A DNA stretch of 53,727 nt from Treponema sp. (GTDB taxonomy: Bacteria > Spirochaetota > Spirochaetia > Treponematales > Treponemataceae): the NCBI GenBank assembly GCA_018384055.1, contig JAHAZL010000027.1, forward strand, positions 1 through 53,727, read 5' to 3'. The position numbers and the translations under genes are program-made. Below the pieces are notes generated by a model. It made no database searches, had not been told where the DNA came from, and saw only the letters and a list, made by a program, of their open reading frames with translations. Positions 25,267 to 33,005 of the stretch are shown piece by piece. Each line of letters opens with the position of its first letter. Position 1 is the first letter of the stretch.

Positions 25267-26277
25267 ATGGCTGAACTTAATTCAGTAACGACATTTACAA
25301 GGCGACTCTTTCTCTTAGGAACATTTGCAATTGCCGCTGCCTTACACGCAGAAAATTTCAGGACCCATAGGGCAAAGATAATTGAACTTGAAGATTACTT
25401 TGACAGGAAAACAGAGCAGGCTTCGGTGAATGACAGTATTGCCATAATGCTTCCAAAGGACCAAACCTTCATTCAGGGAATAGAAATCAACATAAAGATT
25501 CCCAAAGTAGTTGCTGAATGGAGGGACAGCGTTGCATGGTCCCTTTACTCTTCCATTTCGCCAAAACCTGAAACCAGCATAATAGACTACAGCGGAAACA
25601 GAGCAGAAACAGGAACCTTTGACAGCCTTAGCCTGACCCTCCTTGTTCCACTGGAAAAGAACAATACAATCAAAAAGGACGCCTACTCCCACCTGGCAGA
25701 TTTCATCGCCCAGAAATCCAGCGGCTTTGTTTTCCTCAGGTTCCAGCTTGTAATGAAAGGGGTCAGCGATGAACTCATGAACGCAAGGCTATCGGTATCT
25801 GCAAAACCAATCCTCATAGACAAGGGTTTCATTTCCGTAAAGGCAACAGGACCTGCAGGAAAGGAACCAGACTCCTACTCCGTTTTTGTTGACGGCAAAC
25901 AGGTGGACACTGAATCCATTACGGGGAAAGGCTTGCTTTCAGACACAGGAGACCACAACATAAGCATTGTAAGCGACAGTTACCGCAATGAAGTTCGCAC
26001 CGTCACGGTCGAACAGGCAAAGACAACTGAAGTAAAGCTCTCATTCCGCGACATAAAGCCAATAATCCGCCTGGTGGCTCCAGAGAACACAAAGATTTAT
26101 TTTGACGACACTGAATACAAGGCTCCGGTCGAAGCCTTCCACACAACACAGGGAGACCACACCGTAAAGTTCATCGTAGGCGACTATGAGATTGTACGCT
26201 CAGTAACGGTATCCAACGGAAGAAGCTACAACATTGCGATCAATCTTGAAGCCCAGGTCAACGAAGTTGAAGACTGA
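25267..26277 (+). CDS. Exported PEGA-like repeat protein
   Basis: A 336-residue protein from ATG 25267. Nearby upstream in-frame codons have no signal. RRLFLLGTFAIAAALHA (residues 11-27) looks like a signal peptide, cleaved before ENF. The C-terminal third contains two beta-sandwich repeats of the PEGA type (SYSVFVDGKQVDTE.. and TKIYFDDTEYKAPVEAFHTTQGDHTVKF), which usually bind or scaffold surface components. The middle region is unrecognised. No ribosome site precedes the ATG; a TATACT six bases before it suggests a leaderless transcript. It ends 66 nt before the structured element at 26344. Confidence 0.65.
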   Translation: MAELNSVTTFTRRLFLLGTFAIAAALHAENFRTHRAKIIELEDYFDRKTEQASVNDSIAIMLPKDQTFIQGIEINIKIPKVVAEWRDSVAWSLYSSISPKPETSIIDYSGNRAETGTFDSLSLTLLVPLEKNNTIKKDAYSHLADFIAQKSSGFVFLRFQLVMKGVSDELMNARLSVSAKPILIDKGFISVKATGPAGKEPDSYSVFVDGKQVDTESITGKGLLSDTGDHNISIVSDSYRNEVRTVTVEQAKTTEVKLSFRDIKPIIRLVAPENTKIYFDDTEYKAPVEAFHTTQGDHTVKFIVGDYEIVRSVTVSNGRSYNIAINLEAQVNEVED

Positions 26278-26343
26278 CAGAAATCTCTAAAATATATTGA
26301 AAAAACATTCAAGATTTTCGGGGTCAGGGCCGATATATAATGT

Positions 26344-26430
26344 ACCGGGTGTTCAATTTTATCCCCTCCCACCCATTGACACCCGGTTGTCAGTAATGGC
26401 ATGGCCGGCGTAAAAGCCGGTCTTTTTTTT
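26344..26430 (+). ncRNA. Candidate small RNA or leader: C-rich loop hairpin plus terminator
   Basis: ACCGGGTGT (26344-26352) pairs with ACACCCGGT (26379-26387). After one bulged T, CAAT pairs with ATTG, making a 13-bp stem. The 17-nt loop is TTTATCCCCTCCCACCC (26358-26374), resembling anti-Shine-Dalgarno sequence. A spacer and the terminator at 26403-26430 follow. TATAAT at 26336-26341 would start the RNA at about the base of the stem, but no good -35 is visible. Loop bases 26361-26367 (ATCCCCT) are complementary to AGGGGAT at the trpR ribosome site (26490-26496). Confidence 0.5.
26403..26430 (+). terminator. Intrinsic terminator upstream of trpR
   Basis: GGCCGGC (26403-26409) pairs with GCCGGTC (26416-26422), one G-T pair, loop of six, then a run of T. 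It ends the PEGA-like gene and/or the candidate small RNA. Confidence 0.85.
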
Positions 26431-26500
26431 TATTTTCAACTTTCATTTCCTGAAGTTTTAGTCTATACTGTTTCCATCAAGTATAACAAAGGGGATCCAG

Positions 26501-26809
26501 ATGGCAGATACAGAAAACAAACCAACACCGGAAGAAGTGATCCGTGAAATTTGCAGGCTCATAGTAAAAAGCCAGGATCAGGACCTTGTATACGAATTCT
26601 TCGGCTGTCTTTTCACCAAATCAGAGTTGAATGACTTTTCAAAAAGATGGAGCCTGGTAAAAGAACTCAGGGCCGGAACAACTCAACGTGAAATAGCAAA
26701 GAAATACAACATATCACTCTGCAACATTACCCGAGGAAGCAAGGAACTAAAAAAGGAAGACTCTGCCTTCAAGAAAATGCTTGCCCTCCTTGACGGTGAA
26801 AAAAAATAA
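26501..26809 (+). CDS. trpR: Trp repressor family regulator
   Basis: A 102-residue all-helical DNA-binding protein. The segment TQREIAKKYNISLCNITRGSKELKK matches the E. coli TrpR reading head ([23 protein letters not shown]), including the ITRGS motif. The N-terminal helices LVYEFFGCLFTKSELNDFSKRWSLVKEL match the dimer core. TrpR binds L-Trp and represses trp genes; YerC-type relatives have a different recognition helix. No trp genes lie nearby, so the regulon is unknown. TATACT (26463-26468) and AAGGGG lead into the ATG. Confidence 0.8.
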   Translation: MADTENKPTPEEVIREICRLIVKSQDQDLVYEFFGCLFTKSELNDFSKRWSLVKELRAGTTQREIAKKYNISLCNITRGSKELKKEDSAFKKMLALLDGEKK

Positions 26810-26836
26810 AAAAGCAGCCGGCCTAAGCTGACTGCT
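26800..26836 (-). terminator. Intrinsic terminator for the IMP cyclohydrolase gene
   Basis: Read on the minus strand: AGCAG (26836-26832), with an inner CAGC/GCTG option, pairs with CTGCT (26817-26813), followed by TTTTTTATTTTTT. The T-tract overlaps the last codons of trpR. Confidence 0.6.
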
Positions 26837-26870
26837 ATACAAACATCCAATAGTTTATCCAAACAAAGCA

Positions 26871-27584
26871 TTACTTGTTTCTATTTACGATGCGGCTTTC
26901 GTACTTGCCTGTAGCAATGTCTATGTAGCGAACGAAAAGCGAAACCTTATTGTCAGCATTGAGGCTGTTCCAGATTTTATCTGTAAGTTCGTCAATATCA
27001 CCCTTGAGTTCAACAAGTTCAGGTTCCCCTTCAAAACTAGGAAGTGGAGAACCGTTGCCCATGTATGTGTGGATGTAGCGACCTACGCCTTCCTTTGGAT
27101 TGCTGTAATCATAAGTATAGCGGTTGCATCTCGAACCGTCGCCGCTGTCACTCTTGAGGATTGACATGGAAAAGTCAAATTTTCCGCCTTCTACATTCAT
27201 GAGTCCTGAAATGCGTGGAGTGTAGTTTGGAGCATCATCTTCGAATTCGCGGCTAAGAAGGGACTGTTCAAAAGTCTTTCCGTCCTTGAGCCCGTCATTG
27301 ATGGTATCTGTCTGGTCACCGTTTGTTACGATTGTCTTGTTTCCAAGAACGCGAACAGGCCAGTAAATTATAAGATGAGGATCTACCATTTTTGATTCAT
27401 CAAAAGCCTGAGTGCGCAGTCCTTCCCCGTCTTCAACAAAAACGCGGTTGCGGCTGTTTTCGCTGCGCCCCATGATCCAATATGCAGAAACAGCGTATTT
27501 TCCATCTTCAGACTTGCCGATTACGATTCCACGTCCAGGATATTCATTTTCAGAAAGTGTCTTTTCAAGATTCTTGATGTTCAT
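26871..27584 (-). CDS. purO: IMP cyclohydrolase, PurO family
   Basis: A 237-residue protein with the N-terminal block NEYPGRGIVIGKSEDGKYAVSAYWIMGRSENSRNRVF, characteristic of the PurO-type IMP cyclohydrolase family. This family closes the purine ring of FAICAR to IMP and was first described in archaea. CNRYTYDYSNPKEGVGRYIHTYMG is a second conserved block. In bacteria this usually replaces the cyclohydrolase half of PurH, so a purH split or loss elsewhere in the genome is expected (inference). It is monocistronic, GGAG precedes the ATG, and a terminator follows. Confidence 0.78.
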   Translation of the reverse strand: MNIKNLEKTLSENEYPGRGIVIGKSEDGKYAVSAYWIMGRSENSRNRVFVEDGEGLRTQAFDESKMVDPHLIIYWPVRVLGNKTIVTNGDQTDTINDGLKDGKTFEQSLLSREFEDDAPNYTPRISGLMNVEGGKFDFSMSILKSDSGDGSRCNRYTYDYSNPKEGVGRYIHTYMGNGSPLPSFEGEPELVELKGDIDELTDKIWNSLNADNKVSLFVRYIDIATGKYESRIVNRNK

Positions 27585-27711
27585 ATATAGTCTCCAAAAT
27601 AGTATTTGCGAATTGCAAGGAGTTTACCACATTTCAATTGAAAAAATCTATCACATTGGACCACAGAAAACAGGGGAAATTGCAGATTTGAAAAACAATT
27701 CTTTTCTCTGA

Positions 27712-27740
27712 TTGACGCACTAATTTTACAATGATAAAAT
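27712..27740 (+). promoter_or_regulatory. Predicted sigma-70 promoter for the PpiD-like gene
   Basis: TTGACG (27712-27717), a 17-nt spacer and TAAAAT (27735-27740); leader of about 60 nt. AAGGA lies 12 nt before the ATG at 27807. Confidence 0.65.
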
Positions 27741-27806
27741 GGATAGACCTTGAAAACAGTATTCAGGCGAAACAAAAGAAAATATTAAAAAGGACGATTC
27801 AATTCC

Positions 27807-29324
27807 ATGAGCGAAGTAATTAATTTCCCAGAAAAGAAATCTAAAAAGGAAAATTCAAAAATCGGAGCAGTTATAATCCTCATCATTTCTGCCCTCGTTT
27901 TCCTCCCATTCGGAGCAAGCGCAATTTTTGAATCTTTCTTCAATAAGAGACACATCAATACATTCGGTTCATACAACGGCCAGAAAATCACTTATGAACC
28001 AGGTTCAAAGTTCTATACAGCAACATCTAACATTGCTCAGAGCTATCAGGCAGCTGGCTATCAGGTAAATGATCAGGTTTACTACTACATTCTCAGCCAG
28101 GCTTTCAGACAGACAATTCTTGACTACGCACTTTCAAGTGCAGTAAAGCAGTCTGGTTACTCAGTATCAAAAGAGGCAGTCAACCGTGCAATTCTTCCTG
28201 CATTTACAGATGAAAACGGAAATTTCTCTCAGAGAATGTATAACCAGGTAAGTCAGGCAGATTTGGACAAACTCAAGAGAAATGCAGAAGGTCAGCTCAT
28301 ATACTCTCGTTACATCGACGACCTCTTCTCTACAAGCCAGTTTTCAAGCGCAGAAAAAATCAAGGTTTACGGAACAAAGTGCAGCGAAGCAGAAAAGCAG
28401 TTCATCGCAAAGATGGGTGAAGAAAAACACACATTCGAGGTTGCAGCATTCAGTACAGAAAACTATCCTGCATCGGAAGCAGTTGAATACGGAAAGAACA
28501 ACGCAGAAAAGTTTGCAAAGTACAGCCTCTCTGTAATCACAGTTGATGACGAATCAGAAGCAAAATCTATCCTCAAGCAGATCAACGCAAATGAAATCAC
28601 ATTTGAAGATGCTGTAAGCGAAAAGTCACAGAAGTACTACTCTTCTGCAGACGGTGCATTTACAGGCGGATACTCATACCAGATTGAAAACGCAATCGAT
28701 AACACAGACGACCTTGCAAAGCTTACTGGCCTTGGAAAAGATACACTCAGCGAAGTTATCAGAACAAAGCGCGGATACTCAATCTTCAAGGGAACTGGAG
28801 ACAAGGTTGCTGCAGACTTTGACAACGAAGAAACAGTAAATGTTGTTCTCTCTTACATGAAGCAGGCTGAAAAGGGAATCATTGAAGAATACTTCACAAA
28901 GGTAGCTGCAGACTTCACTTCAGAAGCAGCAATCACTTCTTTTGACAAGGCTTGCGCAAAGTTCAACGTAGAAAAGAAGGATATCGCTGCATTCCCAATC
29001 AACTATGCAAACACAGAATTCTATGCAAAGACAACAGATGTTGAAGATGTTTCTGCAATTTCAAGCAATGCAGCAGCATACAAGACAATGTTCTCCCTCA
29101 AAATTGACGAAATCAGCGCTCCATTCATCCTTGGAAACAAGATTGTAGTTGCAAAGTGTGCAGGTATCCAGAACGACACAGTTACTGATTTTGAAACTGT
29201 TGCAGAACCACTATATCAGGCTAACCAGACAACTATGCAGAACACAATCATGGCCAGCGACAAAGTAGTAGACAACTTCTTCGCAACTTATCTTGAAATG
29301 ATGAGCAGCGGAAGACAGAACTAA
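27807..29324 (+). CDS. PpiD/SurA-like peptidyl-prolyl isomerase, membrane anchored
   Basis: A 505-residue protein: basic cytosolic start, one transmembrane helix (about residues 20-38), a SurA_N/PpiD-type helical chaperone region (about 60-230), a parvulin-like (PpiC) segment (about 225-320, with KSILKQINANEITFEDAVSEKS and SEVIRTKRGYSIFKG) and a C-terminal helical part. It resembles PpiD, which assists proteins leaving SecYEG. The parvulin part is divergent and may lack isomerase activity. The DUF115 gene follows 17 nt later. A YfgM-like partner candidate lies at 15021-15692. Confidence 0.72.
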   Translation: MSEVINFPEKKSKKENSKIGAVIILIISALVFLPFGASAIFESFFNKRHINTFGSYNGQKITYEPGSKFYTATSNIAQSYQAAGYQVNDQVYYYILSQAFRQTILDYALSSAVKQSGYSVSKEAVNRAILPAFTDENGNFSQRMYNQVSQADLDKLKRNAEGQLIYSRYIDDLFSTSQFSSAEKIKVYGTKCSEAEKQFIAKMGEEKHTFEVAAFSTENYPASEAVEYGKNNAEKFAKYSLSVITVDDESEAKSILKQINANEITFEDAVSEKSQKYYSSADGAFTGGYSYQIENAIDNTDDLAKLTGLGKDTLSEVIRTKRGYSIFKGTGDKVAADFDNEETVNVVLSYMKQAEKGIIEEYFTKVAADFTSEAAITSFDKACAKFNVEKKDIAAFPINYANTEFYAKTTDVEDVSAISSNAAAYKTMFSLKIDEISAPFILGNKIVVAKCAGIQNDTVTDFETVAEPLYQANQTTMQNTIMASDKVVDNFFATYLEMMSSGRQN

Positions 29325-29341
29325 TCCAGTCAGGAAATAAT

Positions 29342-30991
29342 TTGGAATCACAAATCCAAAATGAGAAGCCCCGCCTGGTCAGCACCGGTCAGGGCTTTTC
29401 ATTTTTAAACACAGTTGAATACAAGGGTCGCCTCCTCTACTCTAAATACAATCCAACTCGTGCCGTAGAATCTGTAATTGAAAAAACGGACATTTTGCCT
29501 GGAACCCTTGTTGTATTATATTCACCCCTTTTGTGGTATGGCTTAAAAAAACTCATTTCCAAGATTCCCGAAGGTTGCAAAATAATTGCAATAGAAGCAG
29601 ATTCGGCACTTGAAAAAATTGCAAGGGAGAAACTTACAGAAACCGGATTTTCAGATAAAGTAAAGCTATTCAACCTGAACAATGCAACAATAATCGAAAA
29701 GGAAATAAAATCATTTCTTTCTACGGGAAGTCTGAAACGAAGCATAAGGATTGATTTCAGTGCCGGGGTTCAGTTTTCAAAGGAACTTTATGATTACACT
29801 GCCCTTGCAATTCAGGACATAATCGGGACTTTCTGGAAGAACAGGATTACCCTTTCAAAATTTGGACGTCTCTTTTCCAAAAATCTTGTTTCAAACCTAA
29901 AAAAACTGCCCTCATCTTTTCTTCTTGAAGATGTAGAAAAGACAGTAGGCAAACCTGTTTTAGTACTTGGTGCCGGAGAAGGCCTGGATACAATCAACTG
30001 GAAAAAAACGGATCCTAAAGCATTTTTCATAATTGCCGTAGATGCAGCCCTTTCTCCACTTATGGACCGCGGAATAATCCCGGATGCCATAGTCGGTATG
30101 GAAAGTCAGATGGCTATTCAGAAGGCTTATACGGGAACATCTGAAAAACTTAAAGGTTCAGGAATTACATTTTTTGCAGACCTTTCTTCAAGATATGAGA
30201 TTGTAGATCAAATGGAAAAGGAAAATGCAAGGATTGTATTCTTTGCATCAAGATATGCAGACGGTAAGTTTTTTGATTCTCTCGTTGAAGATGGAATTCT
30301 AAGAAGCTTCGTTCCTCCAATGGGTTCCGTTGGTCTTGCAGCCTTTTACATTGCCCTTAGGCTTAGAAAAAATGAATCCGTAGAAATATACACGGCAGGC
30401 CTAGATTTCAGCTATTCAGTTGGCTTTACACATGCAAAGGCAACCATGGCTCACAAAAGCAGGCTTTCTGAAACTTCCAGATTATTTCCAGTTGAAAACA
30501 TCGACGCGGCCTATGCCAATGGTGCTGAATGGGCAGTTTCAAAAGACGGAAGGAAAATCGTTACGACAAAACTTCTTTCATCTTACGCAAAACAATTCGC
30601 AAGCCTTTTTAAGGGATGCAGAAATGTATATGACGCCTCTAAAACAGGAATAGACCTTTCAATCGGGAAAAAAACAACAGACGGGATTTCTTTTTTACCA
30701 TCTTTGTCTGGCATCATTTTCCCTGAAGAAACATCGCAAAGAAAGGAAAGGACGGAAAATTTCATTTCAGAAGAAATCAGTGCCCTTGAAAAAATAAAAT
30801 CCCTTTTATCAGAAGGAAAAAATTCAGTATTCTATAAGGGTATAAATCTTGAAGAACAGATAAAGGATTTGCTTTCAGAAAGAGAATACCTCTACCTGCA
30901 CTTCCCAGACGGTTACTGTTACAACGGAGGTCAATCCTTTCTGAAAAGAGTCCGTGCGGAAATCGACTACTTTCTGAAACTTTTAGGATAA
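29342..30991 (+). CDS. DUF115/MptE-like protein, motility accessory factor type
   Basis: A 549-residue protein with the DUF115 (6-hydroxymethylpterin pyrophosphokinase MptE-like) core at about 200-400: VLVLGAGEGLDTINW, FFIIAVDAALSPLMDRGIIPDAIVGMES and PPMGSVGLAAFYIALRL. In other bacteria such proteins include the flagellin glycosylation (Maf) group, so a role in periplasmic-flagellin modification is plausible but inferred. The start is a TTG at 29342: AGGA lies 6 nt upstream, no in-frame ATG is near, and the frame is conserved from there. It is cotranscribed with the PpiD-like gene. Confidence 0.72.
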   Translation: MESQIQNEKPRLVSTGQGFSFLNTVEYKGRLLYSKYNPTRAVESVIEKTDILPGTLVVLYSPLLWYGLKKLISKIPEGCKIIAIEADSALEKIAREKLTETGFSDKVKLFNLNNATIIEKEIKSFLSTGSLKRSIRIDFSAGVQFSKELYDYTALAIQDIIGTFWKNRITLSKFGRLFSKNLVSNLKKLPSSFLLEDVEKTVGKPVLVLGAGEGLDTINWKKTDPKAFFIIAVDAALSPLMDRGIIPDAIVGMESQMAIQKAYTGTSEKLKGSGITFFADLSSRYEIVDQMEKENARIVFFASRYADGKFFDSLVEDGILRSFVPPMGSVGLAAFYIALRLRKNESVEIYTAGLDFSYSVGFTHAKATMAHKSRLSETSRLFPVENIDAAYANGAEWAVSKDGRKIVTTKLLSSYAKQFASLFKGCRNVYDASKTGIDLSIGKKTTDGISFLPSLSGIIFPEETSQRKERTENFISEEISALEKIKSLLSEGKNSVFYKGINLEEQIKDLLSEREYLYLHFPDGYCYNGGQSFLKRVRAEIDYFLKLLG

Positions 30992-31018
30992 AAAAGGGCT
31001 GTACAATAAGTATGAGTC

Positions 31019-31041
31019 ATTGCCGTGCTCGACACGACAAT
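31019..31041. other. Imperfect inverted repeat between the DUF115 gene and lepA
   Basis: ATTG-C-CGTG / CACG-A-CAAT with a 5-nt loop. The two genes converge here and no T-run follows, so it may be a weak terminator; nothing else is seen in this 121-nt gap. Confidence 0.3.
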
Positions 31042-31112
31042 CTCTTGTATTGCAATTAAATGGATTTTTTGAACTTATTAGTAATCCCCTTTTTCATTAT
31101 TTGAAAACAATA

Positions 31113-32918
31113 TCAGTTGTCTTCCTTTTCCTTAAGGACAGCAAGGAATGCACTCTGTGGCAGTTCAACATTTCCAGCCATGAGCATGCGCTTCTTACCG
31201 GCCTTCTGCTTTTCAAGAAGCTTTCTCTTACGGGTAACATCACCACCATAACACTTGGCAAGAACATCCTTGCGCACAGGGTTTACAGTTTCGCGGGCAA
31301 TTATCTGAGCACCTATAGCTCCCTGAATTGCAACCTTGAACTGCTGACGGGAAATTTCTCCTTTAAGACGTTCGCAGACAACCTTTGCCCTTTCTACTGC
31401 TGCAGGCCTGTAGCAAAGCTGAGCCAGGGCATCAACCGGCTTTGAGTTGATGAGGATGTCGATTTTAATAAGGTCTGTCGGACGATAATCGATAACTTCG
31501 TAGTCGAAGCTCGCATAACCGCGGCTATAGGATTTTAGTTTGTCGTAGAAATCAAAGAGAACTTCAGAAAGAGGCATTTCATAAATAAGTTCAACGCGCT
31601 TTTCATCAAGGTAGCTCATGTTTGTCTGTGCACCACGTTTCATGCGGCAAAGTTCCATAATGTTTCCAAGGAATTCCGTTGGAGTAATGATGGAAGCCCT
31701 GATGTATGGTTCCTGTGAAGAATTGATTTTTCCGTCCGGGAAGTCGGCAGGATTATCTACATAGAATTCTTCCTTTCCTGCAGGAGTTACCTTGTAGCGA
31801 ACGCTAGGGGCCGTAAAGATTACCACCTGGTCAAAGTCGCGTTCAAGACGTTCCTGAACGATTTCAAGGTGAAGGAGACCAAGAAAGCCGCATCTGAACC
31901 CGTTACCCAAGGCAAGGGAATTGTCCTTTTCGTACACAAGGGAAGCATCATTGAGCTTGAGCTTTTCCATTGCTTCCTTAAGTTCTTCATAGTCGTTTGA
32001 ATCGATTGGATAGATTGAAGAGAAAACAACAGGCTTTACATCCTTGAATCCTTCAAGAGGAGCACTTGCAGGATTTGCAGCAGTAGTGATGGTATCACCT
32101 ACCTTTACGTCACTAACGGTCTTGATACCGGCAATAATATAGCCTACATCACCAGCCTCAAGAACACCGGTTTCTTCATAGTTAATCTTAAAGATGCCGC
32201 ACTTGTCCACCTTGTATTCTGTATTTGTACTCATAAGGCGGATAACATCACCAGTCCTTACTGTACCTTCCTTTACGCGAATATGAACAACAACACCGCG
32301 GTATTCATCGTAATGGCAGTCAAAGATCAAGGCCTGCAGAGGAGCATTCACATCGCCCTGTGGAGGCGGAAGTTTTGTTACTATGGCTTCAAGAAGTTCA
32401 TCAATCCCCTGACCTGTCTTTGCACTTACAAGCTGGGCATCAGCACTGTCCAAGCCAAGGTCCTTGTCAATCTGCCTTTTAACGCTTTCAACATCGGCAC
32501 TGGCAAGGTCTATCTTGTTTACAACAGGAACAATGGAGAGGTCCTGTTCCATGGCTAGGTACATGTTGCTCATGGTCTGGCTTTCAACCCCCTGGGTTGC
32601 ATCAATCAAAAGAAGAGCACCCTCGCAGGAAGCAATGGCACGGCTGACTTCATAGGAAAAGTCAACATGTCCTGGAGTATCAACAAAATTAAGTTCGTAG
32701 TCATTTCCGTCCTTTGCGTGATAAGGAATTGTTACGGCCTGACTCTTGATTGTAATTCCGCGTTCACGTTCAATATCCATGTTGTCAAGAATCTGATTCA
32801 TCATCTGGCGGTCTTCAATAATCCTTGCATGCTGAATGAGGCGGTCTGCAAGAGTGGACTTACCGTGGTCAATATGTGCAGTAATACAAAAATTTCGCTT
32901 AAACTTCAAATCTTTCAT
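31113..32918 (-). CDS. lepA: Elongation factor 4 (LepA)
   Basis: A 601-residue translational GTPase. G motifs are AHIDHGKSTLADRL, GITIKSQAV, VDTPGHVDFSYEVSR and NKIDLASAD. The unique C-terminal domain carries RETVNPVRKDVLAKCYGGDVTRKRKLLEKQKAGKKRM, the LepA signature. It back-translocates stalled ribosomes or assists initiation and assembly. AGGAAAATAAA precedes the ATG. It lies 87 nt after the protease gene, with an 8-bp inverted repeat in that gap. Confidence 0.96.
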   Translation of the reverse strand: MKDLKFKRNFCITAHIDHGKSTLADRLIQHARIIEDRQMMNQILDNMDIERERGITIKSQAVTIPYHAKDGNDYELNFVDTPGHVDFSYEVSRAIASCEGALLLIDATQGVESQTMSNMYLAMEQDLSIVPVVNKIDLASADVESVKRQIDKDLGLDSADAQLVSAKTGQGIDELLEAIVTKLPPPQGDVNAPLQALIFDCHYDEYRGVVVHIRVKEGTVRTGDVIRLMSTNTEYKVDKCGIFKINYEETGVLEAGDVGYIIAGIKTVSDVKVGDTITTAANPASAPLEGFKDVKPVVFSSIYPIDSNDYEELKEAMEKLKLNDASLVYEKDNSLALGNGFRCGFLGLLHLEIVQERLERDFDQVVIFTAPSVRYKVTPAGKEEFYVDNPADFPDGKINSSQEPYIRASIITPTEFLGNIMELCRMKRGAQTNMSYLDEKRVELIYEMPLSEVLFDFYDKLKSYSRGYASFDYEVIDYRPTDLIKIDILINSKPVDALAQLCYRPAAVERAKVVCERLKGEISRQQFKVAIQGAIGAQIIARETVNPVRKDVLAKCYGGDVTRKRKLLEKQKAGKKRMLMAGNVELPQSAFLAVLKEKEDN

Positions 32919-32965
32919 TTTATTTTCCTAAATATATTTTGTAGCGCTGTTGCATTTATTCCGAC

Positions 32966-33004
32966 TTGCAAGATTTTGCAACAACAATATTTTCTGTCTT
33001 GCAA
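32966..33004. repeat. Inverted repeat upstream of lepA
   Basis: TTGCAAGA (32966-32973) and TCTTGCAA (32997-33004) form a perfect 8-bp inverted repeat with 23 nt between. A third TTGCAA copy (32976-32981) lies between them and could be the -35 of a lepA promoter with TAAATG (minus, 32958-32953) as -10. Operator or hairpin. Confidence 0.4.
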
Positions 33005-33005
33005 A

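Noticed and set aside
26281..26343. Known riboswitch upstream of the trpR region
   Set aside because: I could not match any riboswitch class, and no downstream coding region is close enough for classic attenuation.
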